Made by a program: the position numbers and the translations under genes | NCBI RefSeq assembly: GCF_014946725.1 | Contig: NZ_JACFXY010000011.1 | Location: 62,001 to 126,000, forward strand | DNA from: Mixta mediterraneensis | Lineage (GTDB): Bacteria > Pseudomonadota > Gammaproteobacteria > Enterobacterales > Enterobacteriaceae | Length of the DNA stretch: 64,000 nucleotides | Reading direction: 5' to 3' | Part shown: positions 49,892-58,949 of the stretch, in pieces | Numbering within the stretch: the first letter of the stretch is position 1 | Layout of the letters: each line of letters begins with the position of its first letter | Notes under the pieces: model-generated | Told to the model about the DNA's origin: nothing | Databases searched by the model: none | What the model saw: the letters and a program-made list of their open reading frames with translations, nothing else

Positions 49892-51988
49892 ATGTATAAG
49901 AAACCTCTTCCTCTGAGCGTAATAAGCTTAGCTGTTTTCGTGGGTTGCATTATGCCTGGAATCACCCTTGCCGATAATCACCCTTCCAGATATGACGTCG
50001 TTGAAGAAAACGTTTCACAGGATGCTCCGGTGATGACAGTGACGGCACCGGAAGCCTCTCCGCTGACCGTCGTGACAAATCTTAAAACTCCACGTCAGCC
50101 GGTTCCGGCCAGCGATGGTTCTGATTACCTCAAAACCATTCCCGGCTTCTCGCAGATCCGCAATGGCGGCACCAATGGCGACCCGGTATTTCGCGGCATG
50201 TTTGGCTCACGACTGCGTATTCTGACCAATAACAGTGACATGCCCGGCGCATGTCCGGCGAGGATGGACGCGCCCAGTTCATATATTTCGCCAGAGAACT
50301 TTGATGTGCTGACGCTGGTGAAAGGACCCGAAACGGTGCTGTGGGGGCCGGGTAATTCAGCCGGTACGTTACGTTTTGACCGGCTACCGCCACAGTTCGA
50401 TAAGCCGGGAATAAAAGGCAGCGTCAGCCTGCTGGCCGCGTCCAGTCGCCGTTATGACGAAAACGCCGATGTCAGCCTGGGCAGTGAAAAGGGCTATATT
50501 CGTCTGACCGGCAATAAATCCCGTTCCAGCGATTACCAGGACGGTAATGGCGATCGTGTCCCATCCCGATGGGATAAATGGAATGCAGATGTTGCCGTTG
50601 GCTGGACGCCGGACAAAGACACGCTACTCGAATTAACGGCAGGTAAGGGCGACGGCGAAGCACGTTATGCCGGACGCGGCATGGACGGTTCTCAGTTTAA
50701 ACGTGAAAGCCTGGGTATGCGCTTCGAAAAATCCAGTATTGGGGATGTGTTCGATAAGTTCGAAGCCAGTGCATATTACAACTATGCCAACCACATTATG
50801 GATAACTATTCGCTTCGTTCTCCTTCCGGTCCGTCAATGGGCGGTATGGGTCCGATGGATATGGGTTCCTCACTGGGCATGGCATCGATGGATATGCCTG
50901 ACGCTTCGTCAATGCATATGAGCGGGCCAATGGCCATGCAGCTAGACCGCCGCACGGTGGGAGGGCGTATGATGGGCACCTGGCTGTGGCAGGGCGTCCA
51001 GCTACAGAGCGGGGCAGACATGCAACTGAATACCCATCGCAGCAAAAAGAACCGCGGCTGGGTAAAAGATGCACGCTTCCACGATTACGGGGTGTTTAGC
51101 GAACTGACCTGGTACGCCACGACACAAAATAAAGTCATTGGCGGTGCACGACTGGATCGCGCCATCGTTGATAACGAGGCCAGCAACGGAAAGGACAGCC
51201 GCAGCGATACGCTTCCGGCAGGATTTGTCCGCATTGAACACACTCTGCTCGACATCCCACTCATGATGTATGCGGGAGTGGGCTATACCGAACGCTTCCC
51301 CGACTACTGGGAGCTTTTCTCGCCAACTTACGGGCCGGGCGGTAGTGCGAGCGCCTTTGACAATGTCAAAACCGAAAAGACCACTCAGCTTGATATTGGC
51401 GCTCAGTACAGCGGTGAACGCTTTACCGGGTGGGTGTCTGCCTGGCTCGGACGCGTGAACGACTACATCCTGTTTCGTTATGATTCCGCAAATGTCTATA
51501 TCAGCCAGGCCGATAATGTTAATGCCATGACTATGGGCGGCGAGACCGGTTTCAGCTACCAACTGACCGACCACTGGAAAACCGATGCCAGCCTTGCGTA
51601 TTCGTGGGCAGAAAACACCGCAGACAATAAGCCGTTACCGCAAATTCCACCGCTGGAAGCGCGTCTCGGTCTGAACTGGGAGTCTGGCAACTGGAGCAGC
51701 GGTGGGTTAATGCGACTGGTCAGCAGTCAGCATCGCATCGCTGAAAACGAAGGTAACGTGGTTGGAAAAGATTTCGAGCGCAGTTCCGGCTTCGCCATTT
51801 TCTCGGCCAATGTCACTTACAAAGCCACCCAGAATGTAAAGCTCAGCGCCGGAATAGATAACCTGTTCGACACCGCCTACAGCGAACATCTCAACCTTGC
51901 CGGTAATAGTGCCTTTGGCTACTCCGCCAATACGCCGGTCAACGAGCCGGGCAGAACCTGGTGGGTGAAAGCCAACGTGACGTTCTGA
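49892..51988 (+). CDS. oprC: TonB-dependent copper receptor OprC
   Basis: This 698-residue outer-membrane receptor has a signal peptide (to about residue 27), a plug domain (YLKTIPGFSQIRNGGTNGDPVFRGMFGSRLRIL, then MPGACPARMDAPSSYISPENFD) and a 22-strand barrel ending with WWVKANVTF. It matches OprC/NosA-type copper receptors. The MPGACPARMD segment carries the Cys and Met that bind copper in Pseudomonas OprC. A loop around residues 310-350 is unusually methionine-rich (MGGMGPMDMG, MASMDMPDASSMHMSG). Neighbouring DUF2946 supports copper uptake. It looks intact. Confidence 0.9.
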   Translation: MYKKPLPLSVISLAVFVGCIMPGITLADNHPSRYDVVEENVSQDAPVMTVTAPEASPLTVVTNLKTPRQPVPASDGSDYLKTIPGFSQIRNGGTNGDPVFRGMFGSRLRILTNNSDMPGACPARMDAPSSYISPENFDVLTLVKGPETVLWGPGNSAGTLRFDRLPPQFDKPGIKGSVSLLAASSRRYDENADVSLGSEKGYIRLTGNKSRSSDYQDGNGDRVPSRWDKWNADVAVGWTPDKDTLLELTAGKGDGEARYAGRGMDGSQFKRESLGMRFEKSSIGDVFDKFEASAYYNYANHIMDNYSLRSPSGPSMGGMGPMDMGSSLGMASMDMPDASSMHMSGPMAMQLDRRTVGGRMMGTWLWQGVQLQSGADMQLNTHRSKKNRGWVKDARFHDYGVFSELTWYATTQNKVIGGARLDRAIVDNEASNGKDSRSDTLPAGFVRIEHTLLDIPLMMYAGVGYTERFPDYWELFSPTYGPGGSASAFDNVKTEKTTQLDIGAQYSGERFTGWVSAWLGRVNDYILFRYDSANVYISQADNVNAMTMGGETGFSYQLTDHWKTDASLAYSWAENTADNKPLPQIPPLEARLGLNWESGNWSSGGLMRLVSSQHRIAENEGNVVGKDFERSSGFAIFSANVTYKATQNVKLSAGIDNLFDTAYSEHLNLAGNSAFGYSANTPVNEPGRTWWVKANVTF

Positions 51989-52271
51989 TTAACATTACTG
52001 GCGCGCCCGTTTCTGAACTGGCGCGCTGCGCCACCCTGTGATCGCTGGGGTAATCAGCGTGAGCTCGTTAGCACGCTTACGCTGATTACCTCGTTCTGCT
52101 CTCACCGGGAAGAGAAGCGGGTGCATTGCGCGGTTTCACTGATGAACCAGGAATTATCCCTTATGATCTCAACGAAAGTATGCACCACTAATAAAACACG
52201 TAAGCTCAGCCCATTGATTATAAAATCCATAATCAATTTTGTACTCTCGATTTAGCTGGCCACAAGGTAAG
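51989..52271. other. Convergent spacer after oprC
   Basis: No gene is found in this 283-base stretch between the rightward oprC and the leftward small periplasmic gene. Right after oprC, CTGATTACC-type repeats appear twice (near 52050 and 52080) without clear terminator form. Confidence 0.35.
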
Positions 52272-52712
52272 TTAATGATTAATAGCGGTAATTTTGACCG
52301 GGGCATTCTGACATGCCTGATCTGAATCCTGACAAATACCAGAGGCCCATACCTGCCCATCTCCAATCATAATGCCTTGATCTCTTACAAAAAGATCTTC
52401 GTACTTCTGATTAGCAATGGCTTTTTTTACATTACTATTCAGGATGTTATCGTAGTTTTTAATGAAGGCGGAGCTGGTGGTTATTTTCTTTTTATTGATA
52501 GTAATAGGATATTCCACCAGGCTGGCTACAGCGGCTTTATCGTTACTTGCAACTGCATGCTGAAGAGCGTTAAGGAAATCATGGTAAGCCTGGTGATCTC
52601 CTAAGAGAGACTCTATCTGCTGATCCACTTCAGCAGTTGTGTTAGCTAAGACCGTATTAGTGCTACCTGCTAAAACGCACAACCCTAAAAATAACGTAGC
52701 GATACCTTTCAT
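52272..52712 (-). CDS. Periplasmic protein of unknown function
   Basis: This 146-residue protein starts with a Sec signal peptide (MKGIATLFLGLCVLAGS, cleavage after VLA near residue 23). The mature part is helical at first (QQIESLLGDHQAYHDFLNAL) and then has a small NTF2-like domain with VASLVEYPITINKKK and GIMIGDGQVWASGIC. Two cysteines near the end (ICQDSDQAC) may form a disulfide. I do not recognise a named family. It appears to be monocistronic. Confidence 0.65.
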   Translation of the reverse strand: MKGIATLFLGLCVLAGSTNTVLANTTAEVDQQIESLLGDHQAYHDFLNALQHAVASNDKAAVASLVEYPITINKKKITTSSAFIKNYDNILNSNVKKAIANQKYEDLFVRDQGIMIGDGQVWASGICQDSDQACQNAPVKITAINH

Positions 52713-53523
52713 AATATACTCCTGATTATTCGGTTAAAGAGGATTTTGCCCCATAAATTTTAGATTACATATAGATTTTGTGGATATTAAATTAAGAATT
52801 TTGGCATCGCGTGATGTAAAGGAAATTCCTGGAAGAGATGAGGAAGGTGATAGCTGTTAAAACGTTATCAGTAAAATTCACGGGGTTTTACTTTGTTTTC
52901 CATCTTGCTATTGAATCCACACCTGTTCCTGGTGTTTCAGCAGCCTCATTTAAAGTTAGTTTTAACTGTTTGCTTTCATATCTGTAACTTCATAGTGTGC
53001 ATTCCTGACAAGCGCTTCGACGTCATGGTTAAAATTAACATTTTTTCCAAAAACATTCTTATTTCATCTGGAAATTCATGCCGTGTTTTTCAGCCGTTTT
53101 GTCAGCTTCTTAGGCGCTACTTCTTTTGCACCAGATAAATCTATTGTTAGAACTTTTCAGCGAGGGCATGGCCGGGCAGGTGATTTCTTTAGTCGCGAGG
53201 GAATCAATCAGACACAGCCGCTATTACTCTGAGAACCTGTAGCCATGCTGATTTTACGCAGGCTGGCCGTATATTCTGGATCAGATCAGTCTTATCAGGG
53301 GGTTCCATCAACTCCCGCTGAAGTCCGTTAATCTCATCAGCTTGAGCAATCTCATCTGCTAAGTAAAAATAATAATTTAATAAGCTTTATTACAGGGCTT
53401 ATTTATATATGTTGTACGCCTTTTGCACTGGCAACCTAACTTACCGGATGCTGAATAAAGCCCGCCATTTTTAGCGGGCCTAGGTAAATAACCGGAAGCG
53501 TTAATGACGCGAGGCGCGGTGAG
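52713..53523. other. 810-base region without an intact gene
   Basis: No intact gene is seen. On the minus strand around 53220-53370 a stretch reads ADEIAQADEINGLQREL and EPPDKTDLIQNIRPA, protein-like but without a start, so it may be the remains of a lost gene. The rest is AT-rich. Confidence 0.4.
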
Positions 53524-54387
53524 CTAATTCAGCTTATGAGAAACGTGTTTCGCTGCTGCCTCGTTAGCTTGCGCCACTGCATCTGCCAGGTTGTTATGCT
53601 TATTGAGTGCGGTACACAACACGCCGGTAAAGCAGTCTCCCGCGCCATGCGTGCTAATTAACTCAACTTTTTTTGCTGGCAGACTATGGCTGGCTTGCCC
53701 TGTCTGACAATATGCCACGCCATATTCACCGGCCGTCACCACCACTTGTGGAAAGCGCTGCGCCAATGCTTCAGCGGCTCGTTTTGCCGATGTTAAACCG
53801 TTCACCGCAATATGACTCATATCACGCGCTTCAATGGCATTGACCACCAGCACATCAATGTGCGCTTCCAGTTCAGGACTTAACGGGCGAGCAGGCGCTG
53901 CATTAATACAAACCGTAACGCCACGCTTTTTCGCTTCTGCAGCGGCCTGGAGATTTACCACTTCAGAAACTTCGTTTTGCAGAATCAGCAGGGTAACGTC
54001 ACGCCAGAATGCCTCATCTATAAATGTTTCCTGCGCAATATGCTGGTTGGCGTTCGACACCACCACGGCGCCGTAATTTCCTTCGGCATCGGTAATCGCC
54101 ACGCTCATACCAGAAGGAATATTATCTATCACAGCAATGGCATCGGTATTAACGCCTGCATTTTGCAGTTTATTAAGCAGAAATTTTCCCTGCTCATCGG
54201 CACCCACGGCACCGGCAAACACTACGCTGGCACCGGCTAACGCGGCCGAGATGGCCTGATTACCGCCTTTCCCACCAAATTTATATTTGCACGCTGTTCC
54301 CATTACGGTTTCACCTTTTTCAGGACGATGATGGGCATCCAGCATAATGTCGTAATGTAGACTGTCGGTTACTGCTATTTTATTCAT
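53524..54387 (-). CDS. PfkB-family (ribokinase-like) sugar kinase
   Basis: This 287-residue kinase has the N-terminal KYKFGGKGGNQAISAALAGA signature and the C-terminal THGAGDCFTGVL with the catalytic Asp, so it phosphorylates a sugar or nucleoside with ATP. It is close to ribokinases in length and pattern. The ATG at 54387 overlaps the end of the upstream RpiR gene by 8 bases; longer starts have no support. It forms an operon with the RpiR regulator, which is frameshifted. The sugar is unknown; no transporter is attached. Confidence 0.85.
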   Translation of the reverse strand: MNKIAVTDSLHYDIMLDAHHRPEKGETVMGTACKYKFGGKGGNQAISAALAGASVVFAGAVGADEQGKFLLNKLQNAGVNTDAIAVIDNIPSGMSVAITDAEGNYGAVVVSNANQHIAQETFIDEAFWRDVTLLILQNEVSEVVNLQAAAEAKKRGVTVCINAAPARPLSPELEAHIDVLVVNAIEARDMSHIAVNGLTSAKRAAEALAQRFPQVVVTAGEYGVAYCQTGQASHSLPAKKVELISTHGAGDCFTGVLCTALNKHNNLADAVAQANEAAAKHVSHKLN

Positions 54388-55205
54388 GGCTAGAATCCCG
54401 AAGGTCCTGAACCGCACGCTGGGTTTTCATCAGGTTTTTTTCCGCTCGCGTCAGATCTTTTTTGGCGATGGCCACAAACAGTGCATCCAGAATATTTAGC
54501 TGGGCAATGCGTGAAGCGGCGTTTTCCCCTAACAGATGTGATCCCTGAGAAGTTGAATTGAGCACGACATGCGCATTCCGCGCAATCGGCGACTCGGCAT
54601 AGTTCGTAATGACAATGACTTTGGCTCCATTGCGCCCCGCCAGTTTGACGGGGTCATTCACGGCGCGCGTAGCGCCTGAGTGACTAATGGCGATGACCAC
54701 ATCATCATCAGATAACACCGCTGCTGACATCAACATAATGTGCGCGTCATCGTAGGTCGTCGATTTAATGCCAATCTTTAACATCTTATGCGATAAATCA
54801 CGGGCAACGGTGGCTGAGCCACCCACGGCATATAAATCGATATGACGCGCTTTAAAAAATAATGTCCGCTGCACGGTTGAATTCAGAAATGTCCAGTATC
54901 GACATAGTTTCTTCGATGGCCTGAATAGACGTTCTGAACACTTTCGAAAGTAATTGCTCCGACGAATCATCAGGCTCAATTTCCGCATGCAAACTTGCCA
55001 CTTCAGATTCGTTGTAATAAATCAGACTACTTCTGAAGTTTCTGAAACCGGAAAAGCTAAGTTTCTTAGTAATTTTAACAATCATCGCCTCAGAGACATT
55101 ATTTTCCTGGGCAATTTCCTTTAATGACGTTTGCTCAGTAATATCGGTTCGGACGGTATAAGGACAGGTAATTTTTTGAAGATGTGGGAGATTAACCGCT
55201 GCCAC
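54380..55205 (-). pseudogene. RpiR-family sugar-phosphate regulator, frameshifted
   Basis: The first part (from about 55205) carries a helix-turn-helix of RpiR type: TSLKEIAQENNVSEAMIVKITKKL and GFRNFRSSLIYY. It ends in ISEFNRAADIIF and a stop. In the next frame the SIS domain follows (ARHIDLYAVGGSATVARDLSHK, VVIAISHSGATRAVNDPV) to 54380. Removing one T from a run of six at about 54857-54862 joins the two into IIFKARHID. The N-terminus is also about 25 residues shorter than usual. The regulator would have controlled the adjoining sugar kinase. Confidence 0.83.
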
Positions 55206-55510
55206 CTGTCAGTGGCAGACACGACCGGTCATCGCGGTGTATCACTTGCGTTTCCCTGTGCCGCTGGGTGTCTGCCATAGCCATAGCTGAAAAAGCGCTA
55301 CAGGCTGGTCGCACTTTGCTTTGGCAACGTCAGGCTGGCCTGATTTCTCCTTGCTTTTCCCTTGAATGGCCTCCAGCGCGGTTTCCCGCTTAAACAGCCG
55401 ATTGTGGCCTGATAAGTGGCAAACCTCGCCATTTACAGCGGCAGGCAGTCGCAACGTTGATTATTTCCCCTGGATGATCGTTGGCAAACTTGCTTACTTT
55501 TCCGTCGTCA
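55206..55510. other. 300-base spacer between ABC operon and rpiR remnant
   Basis: No gene is recognised. It lies downstream of the peptide-type ABC operon and upstream of the rpiR remnant. A short palindrome CACCTGTCAGTGGCAGA begins it. It may contain the lost 5' end of rpiR in degraded form. Confidence 0.35.
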
Positions 55511-57172
55511 CTAAACCGCAAGCTGCTTCGCCGCCTGTTTTTTTTCTAGCTGAAAGCCGCCATTACTCATCGGTTTAAGGGCGGGCAAGCAGTTCAGTAG
55601 CTGTTGGGTATAGGGATGCTGCGGGGCGTCCAGTACCTCGTCGCTCCACCCGTTTTCGACCAGTTCGCCTTTTTCCATCACCATAATGCGATCGGCCACT
55701 TGCTCAACAGCGCCCAGGTCATGCGTGATGAACAGGCAGGCAAACCCGTAACTCTCCTGAAGGCGTTTGAGAAGTTGCAGGATTTGCTTCTGTACCGTCA
55801 TATCGAGCGCAGAAGTTGGCTCATCAGCAATAATAAAGGCCGGGTTACGCACGATGGCGCGTGCGATGGCGACGCGCTGGCGTTGTCCCCCGGAAAGCTG
55901 ATGAGGATAACGCGACAGGAAAACCTCCTCCAGCCCTACCTCATGCAGCACTTCCCGTACCCGCTGTTTCCTTGATGCTGAACGCATGGTTTTCACCAGC
56001 AGCAGCGGCTCTTCCAGAATCTGTATGATGCGCATTCGAGGATTTAACGATGAGAAGGGGTCCTGCTGGATAATCTGGCAATCCCAGCGCCATGCGTTTC
56101 GCTCTGCTTTGCTGGCATTACAGAGCGGCTTGCCTTTGAAGGAGAGGGTGCCTTTACTGGCTTTTAGCATCCCGGCAATCAGCTTGCCTATGGTGGTTTT
56201 GCCTGAACCGCTGGCACCCACAAGCGCCACCGTTTCACCCGCCCGGACATTGAAACTGACATTATTCACCGCCCGGGTCACGCTGGCCGGTTTGAACCAG
56301 GCTTTGCGGCCATAATAAATAATTTCAATGTTGTTAAGGGAGATAATGCTCATCGCCGACAGCAGTTTTTGCCGGTCAGGCGCAGACTTACGCACCGGTA
56401 ACGCCTCAAGCAAACGTCGGGTATAGTTATGCTGCGGCTGCGCCAGTAACTGTTGACTGCTGTTCTGTTCAACCAACACACCCTGTTCCATCACCATAAT
56501 GCGCGAAGCGTAATTTGCTACCATCGAGAGATCGTGACTGATGAGGATCACTGCACTGCCTTTTTCAGCGGTGAGTGAAAGCATCAGATCCATGACTTCA
56601 TGCTGCACAAGCACATCGAGCGCAGTGGTCGGCTCATCGGCGATGATCAATTTAGGCTCCAGCAACATCACCGAAGCGATCATCACCCGCTGACGCATAC
56701 CGCCGGAAAACTCATGAGGGTAACGATCGAGCAGCGATTCAGCCTGGCTCAACCCCACGCGATGCAACATGGCAATAATCTTCTCCCGACGCTGGCGGCG
56801 GTTTAACTGCGTATGGAGGGCAAGCCCTTCATCCAGCTGGCGATCAATCGTCATCGCGGGGTTGAGAGAGGTCATCGGCTCCTGAAAAATCATGCCAATT
56901 CCGGCGCCGCGCATCTCGCGCAACTGCTGATCATTGAGATTCAGCAGATCTTGCCCGTCAAACGTCATCGCGGTCGCATCGAAATTGACGCCGCTCGGTA
57001 ACAGATGCATCAGCGAGCGCATCGCCAGCGTCTTGCCGCTGCCGGATTCGCCCACCACGGCCAGTACTTCCCGTTCAGCCAGCGTAAAGGAAATGCCTTT
57101 AACAACTTCGCGCTGATTGACGCTGACGCGCAGATTATTGACCTGTAATAGGGGTTGGGAAGATAAGGTCAT
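55511..57172 (-). CDS. Fused ABC transporter ATPase (two nucleotide-binding domains, DppD-DppF/GsiA type)
   Basis: This 553-residue cytosolic protein contains two complete ATPase domains. Domain 1 (residues 1-265): Walker A GESGSGKT at 41-48, signature SGGMRQRVMIAS, Walker B LIIADEPTTALD. Domain 2 (about 275-530): Walker A GASGSGKTT, signature LSGGQRQRVAIARA, Walker B FIIADEPTSALD. This is the layout of GsiA/YejF-type importers of peptides or glutathione. It is the last gene of a five- to six-gene operon; its start overlaps the permease stop by one base. Confidence 0.92.
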   Translation of the reverse strand: MTLSSQPLLQVNNLRVSVNQREVVKGISFTLAEREVLAVVGESGSGKTLAMRSLMHLLPSGVNFDATAMTFDGQDLLNLNDQQLREMRGAGIGMIFQEPMTSLNPAMTIDRQLDEGLALHTQLNRRQRREKIIAMLHRVGLSQAESLLDRYPHEFSGGMRQRVMIASVMLLEPKLIIADEPTTALDVLVQHEVMDLMLSLTAEKGSAVILISHDLSMVANYASRIMVMEQGVLVEQNSSQQLLAQPQHNYTRRLLEALPVRKSAPDRQKLLSAMSIISLNNIEIIYYGRKAWFKPASVTRAVNNVSFNVRAGETVALVGASGSGKTTIGKLIAGMLKASKGTLSFKGKPLCNASKAERNAWRWDCQIIQQDPFSSLNPRMRIIQILEEPLLLVKTMRSASRKQRVREVLHEVGLEEVFLSRYPHQLSGGQRQRVAIARAIVRNPAFIIADEPTSALDMTVQKQILQLLKRLQESYGFACLFITHDLGAVEQVADRIMVMEKGELVENGWSDEVLDAPQHPYTQQLLNCLPALKPMSNGGFQLEKKQAAKQLAV

Positions 57173-57993
57173 TATTGCATCCTCGGATCCAGATAGTCGC
57201 GTAATGCATCGCCCAGCAGGTTAACGCCAAGTAGCGCGATGGAGATACAGGCACCCGGTAGTAGCGCAAGCCAGGGGGCCTGAGACAGATAAGTCCGGCT
57301 GGCTGACAGCATATTGCCCCATGTGGGTTCCGGCGGCGGTACGCCTAACCCCAGAAAAGATAAGGCACTTTCAGAAATCAGCACCCAGCCCAGCATAGAG
57401 GTCGCCAGCACGGTCAGGGGAGCGATGCAATTAGGCAGAACGTGACGGCGTAAAATGGCCAGTTCGCTGTGACCCATCACGCGTGAAGCTGCGACAAAGT
57501 CCGCTTCACGCAACCCCATAACGGTACCGCGCACAATACGCACCACCGACGGGGTATAGGCCAGACCTAACGCCAGAATGATGCCATAGCGGTTATTGCC
57601 CAAAATACTCAGCAAGCCTAGCGCAAGCAGTATGCCGGGAAAGGCCAGCAGCGTATCGGTAACCATCATGATAATGCGATCTGTTACGCCACGCAGATAG
57701 CCGCTAATCAATCCCAGCACAATGCCCGCAGACAGGGAAAAGCAGACGGTAATCACTGAAATCATCAGGCTTGCGCTGGCCCCCAATAGTATCCGGCTGA
57801 GCACGTCACGCCCGTATTCATCTGTACCAAACCAGTGCTCAGCGCCAGGGGCCTGTAGCCTGGACAGAATGTTAATGCGAGCAGGATCCCAGGGTGTCCA
57901 GAAGAAGCCCACTAATCCTGCAGTCACAATTACAGCGATCAACAGTACGCCGAGTAACGCATTGGGAGAGAGCGCCAACGTCTTTTTCATCAT
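57172..57993 (-). CDS. ABC transporter permease, DppC-like
   Basis: This 273-residue inner-membrane permease of the peptide/opine/nickel class has about six membrane segments. PWDPARINILSRLQAPGAEHWFGTDEYGRDVLSRILLGA is the DppC/OppC N-terminal signature, and the EAA loop reads VAASRVMGHSELAILRRHVLPNCIAP. Its start overlaps the DppB-like gene by 4 bases and its end is joined to the ATPase start. Confidence 0.92.
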   Translation of the reverse strand: MMKKTLALSPNALLGVLLIAVIVTAGLVGFFWTPWDPARINILSRLQAPGAEHWFGTDEYGRDVLSRILLGASASLMISVITVCFSLSAGIVLGLISGYLRGVTDRIIMMVTDTLLAFPGILLALGLLSILGNNRYGIILALGLAYTPSVVRIVRGTVMGLREADFVAASRVMGHSELAILRRHVLPNCIAPLTVLATSMLGWVLISESALSFLGLGVPPPEPTWGNMLSASRTYLSQAPWLALLPGACISIALLGVNLLGDALRDYLDPRMQ

Positions 57994-58937
57994 GCCGAAA
58001 CCCTCGGGTTAAATAGCGGATACAGGGCGTCAATAACCAGGTTCGTAAGGACATAGAGCGTTGCGATAAACAGCATACACCCCTGAATCACCGGATAGTC
58101 GCGTGCATAGATGGCATCCACCAGCAGTCTGCCTAGTCCCGGCAGACTAAAGACCGTTTCGGTTACCGCGACGCCGCTCAACAGATTACCGAGCGTCAGG
58201 CCGATCAGCGTCCAGGTGGGGCCAAACGCATTGGGAAAGACGTGCCGCGAAAGCACGGTTCTCTCCCTCAGCCCTTTGGCGCGCGCATGGGAGACGTAGT
58301 CCAGCCGCAGCACTTCCAGCGTGCTGGCGCGCATCATACGCACCAGCGCCCCTACTTCCACCAGCACCAGGGTCAGCACCGGCATCAGTAAATAGAGAGT
58401 GCCTTGCTGAAAGTTATCCATCACCGATACATAGCCGACAACCGGCAGCCAGCCGAGGCCGAGTCCGAGTCCCAGCGCCAGCAGGATCAGCAACCCCATC
58501 CAGAAGCTGGGAATCGACAGCAGAAAGGTTGAAAACATCACCAGCCCGACATCCCAGGAGGAGTTCTGTTTCCAGGCCGCCAGCATGCCAGCAGGCACCG
58601 CCAGCAGCGAGGCGATCACGACGGCAGCCAGTACCACGCTCACCGTCACGCCAAAGCGCTGAATGATCAGCGGCAACACCGCCTGGCCCGTCTGTATCGA
58701 ATGGCCAAAATCTCCCTGAATCATATGACTGAACCAGATAATAAATTGCTGGATCAGGCTCTGATCCAGCCCCATGCTGTGGCGTAAATCCGCCAGACTG
58801 GATTCAGTCGCCATATCGCCGAGCATCAGCAGGGCCGGATCTCCCGGCACCAGTCGGGTAAGCAGAAACACCAGCACGGTGACCAGCAGCAGCGTCGGGA
58901 TGGCTGCAATGATACGAGAAATAAGAAACTGCAACAT
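57990..58937 (-). CDS. ABC transporter permease, DppB-like
   Basis: This 315-residue inner-membrane permease is partner of the DppC-like subunit. LLVTVLVFLLTRLVPGDPALLMLG is the DppB N-terminal pattern and the EAA loop reads YVSHARAKGLRERTVLSRHVFPNAFGP. The ATG at 58937 has AAGGGG five bases upstream; a GTG six bases earlier is an alternative. It follows the binding-protein gene by 12 bases and overlaps the next permease by four. Confidence 0.92.
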   Translation of the reverse strand: MLQFLISRIIAAIPTLLLVTVLVFLLTRLVPGDPALLMLGDMATESSLADLRHSMGLDQSLIQQFIIWFSHMIQGDFGHSIQTGQAVLPLIIQRFGVTVSVVLAAVVIASLLAVPAGMLAAWKQNSSWDVGLVMFSTFLLSIPSFWMGLLILLALGLGLGLGWLPVVGYVSVMDNFQQGTLYLLMPVLTLVLVEVGALVRMMRASTLEVLRLDYVSHARAKGLRERTVLSRHVFPNAFGPTWTLIGLTLGNLLSGVAVTETVFSLPGLGRLLVDAIYARDYPVIQGCMLFIATLYVLTNLVIDALYPLFNPRVSA

Positions 58938-58949
58938 ATGCACCCCTTA

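Noticed and set aside
51002..51574. 190-codon antisense frame inside oprC
   Set aside because: It is a shadow of the receptor gene; no start signal or known domain.
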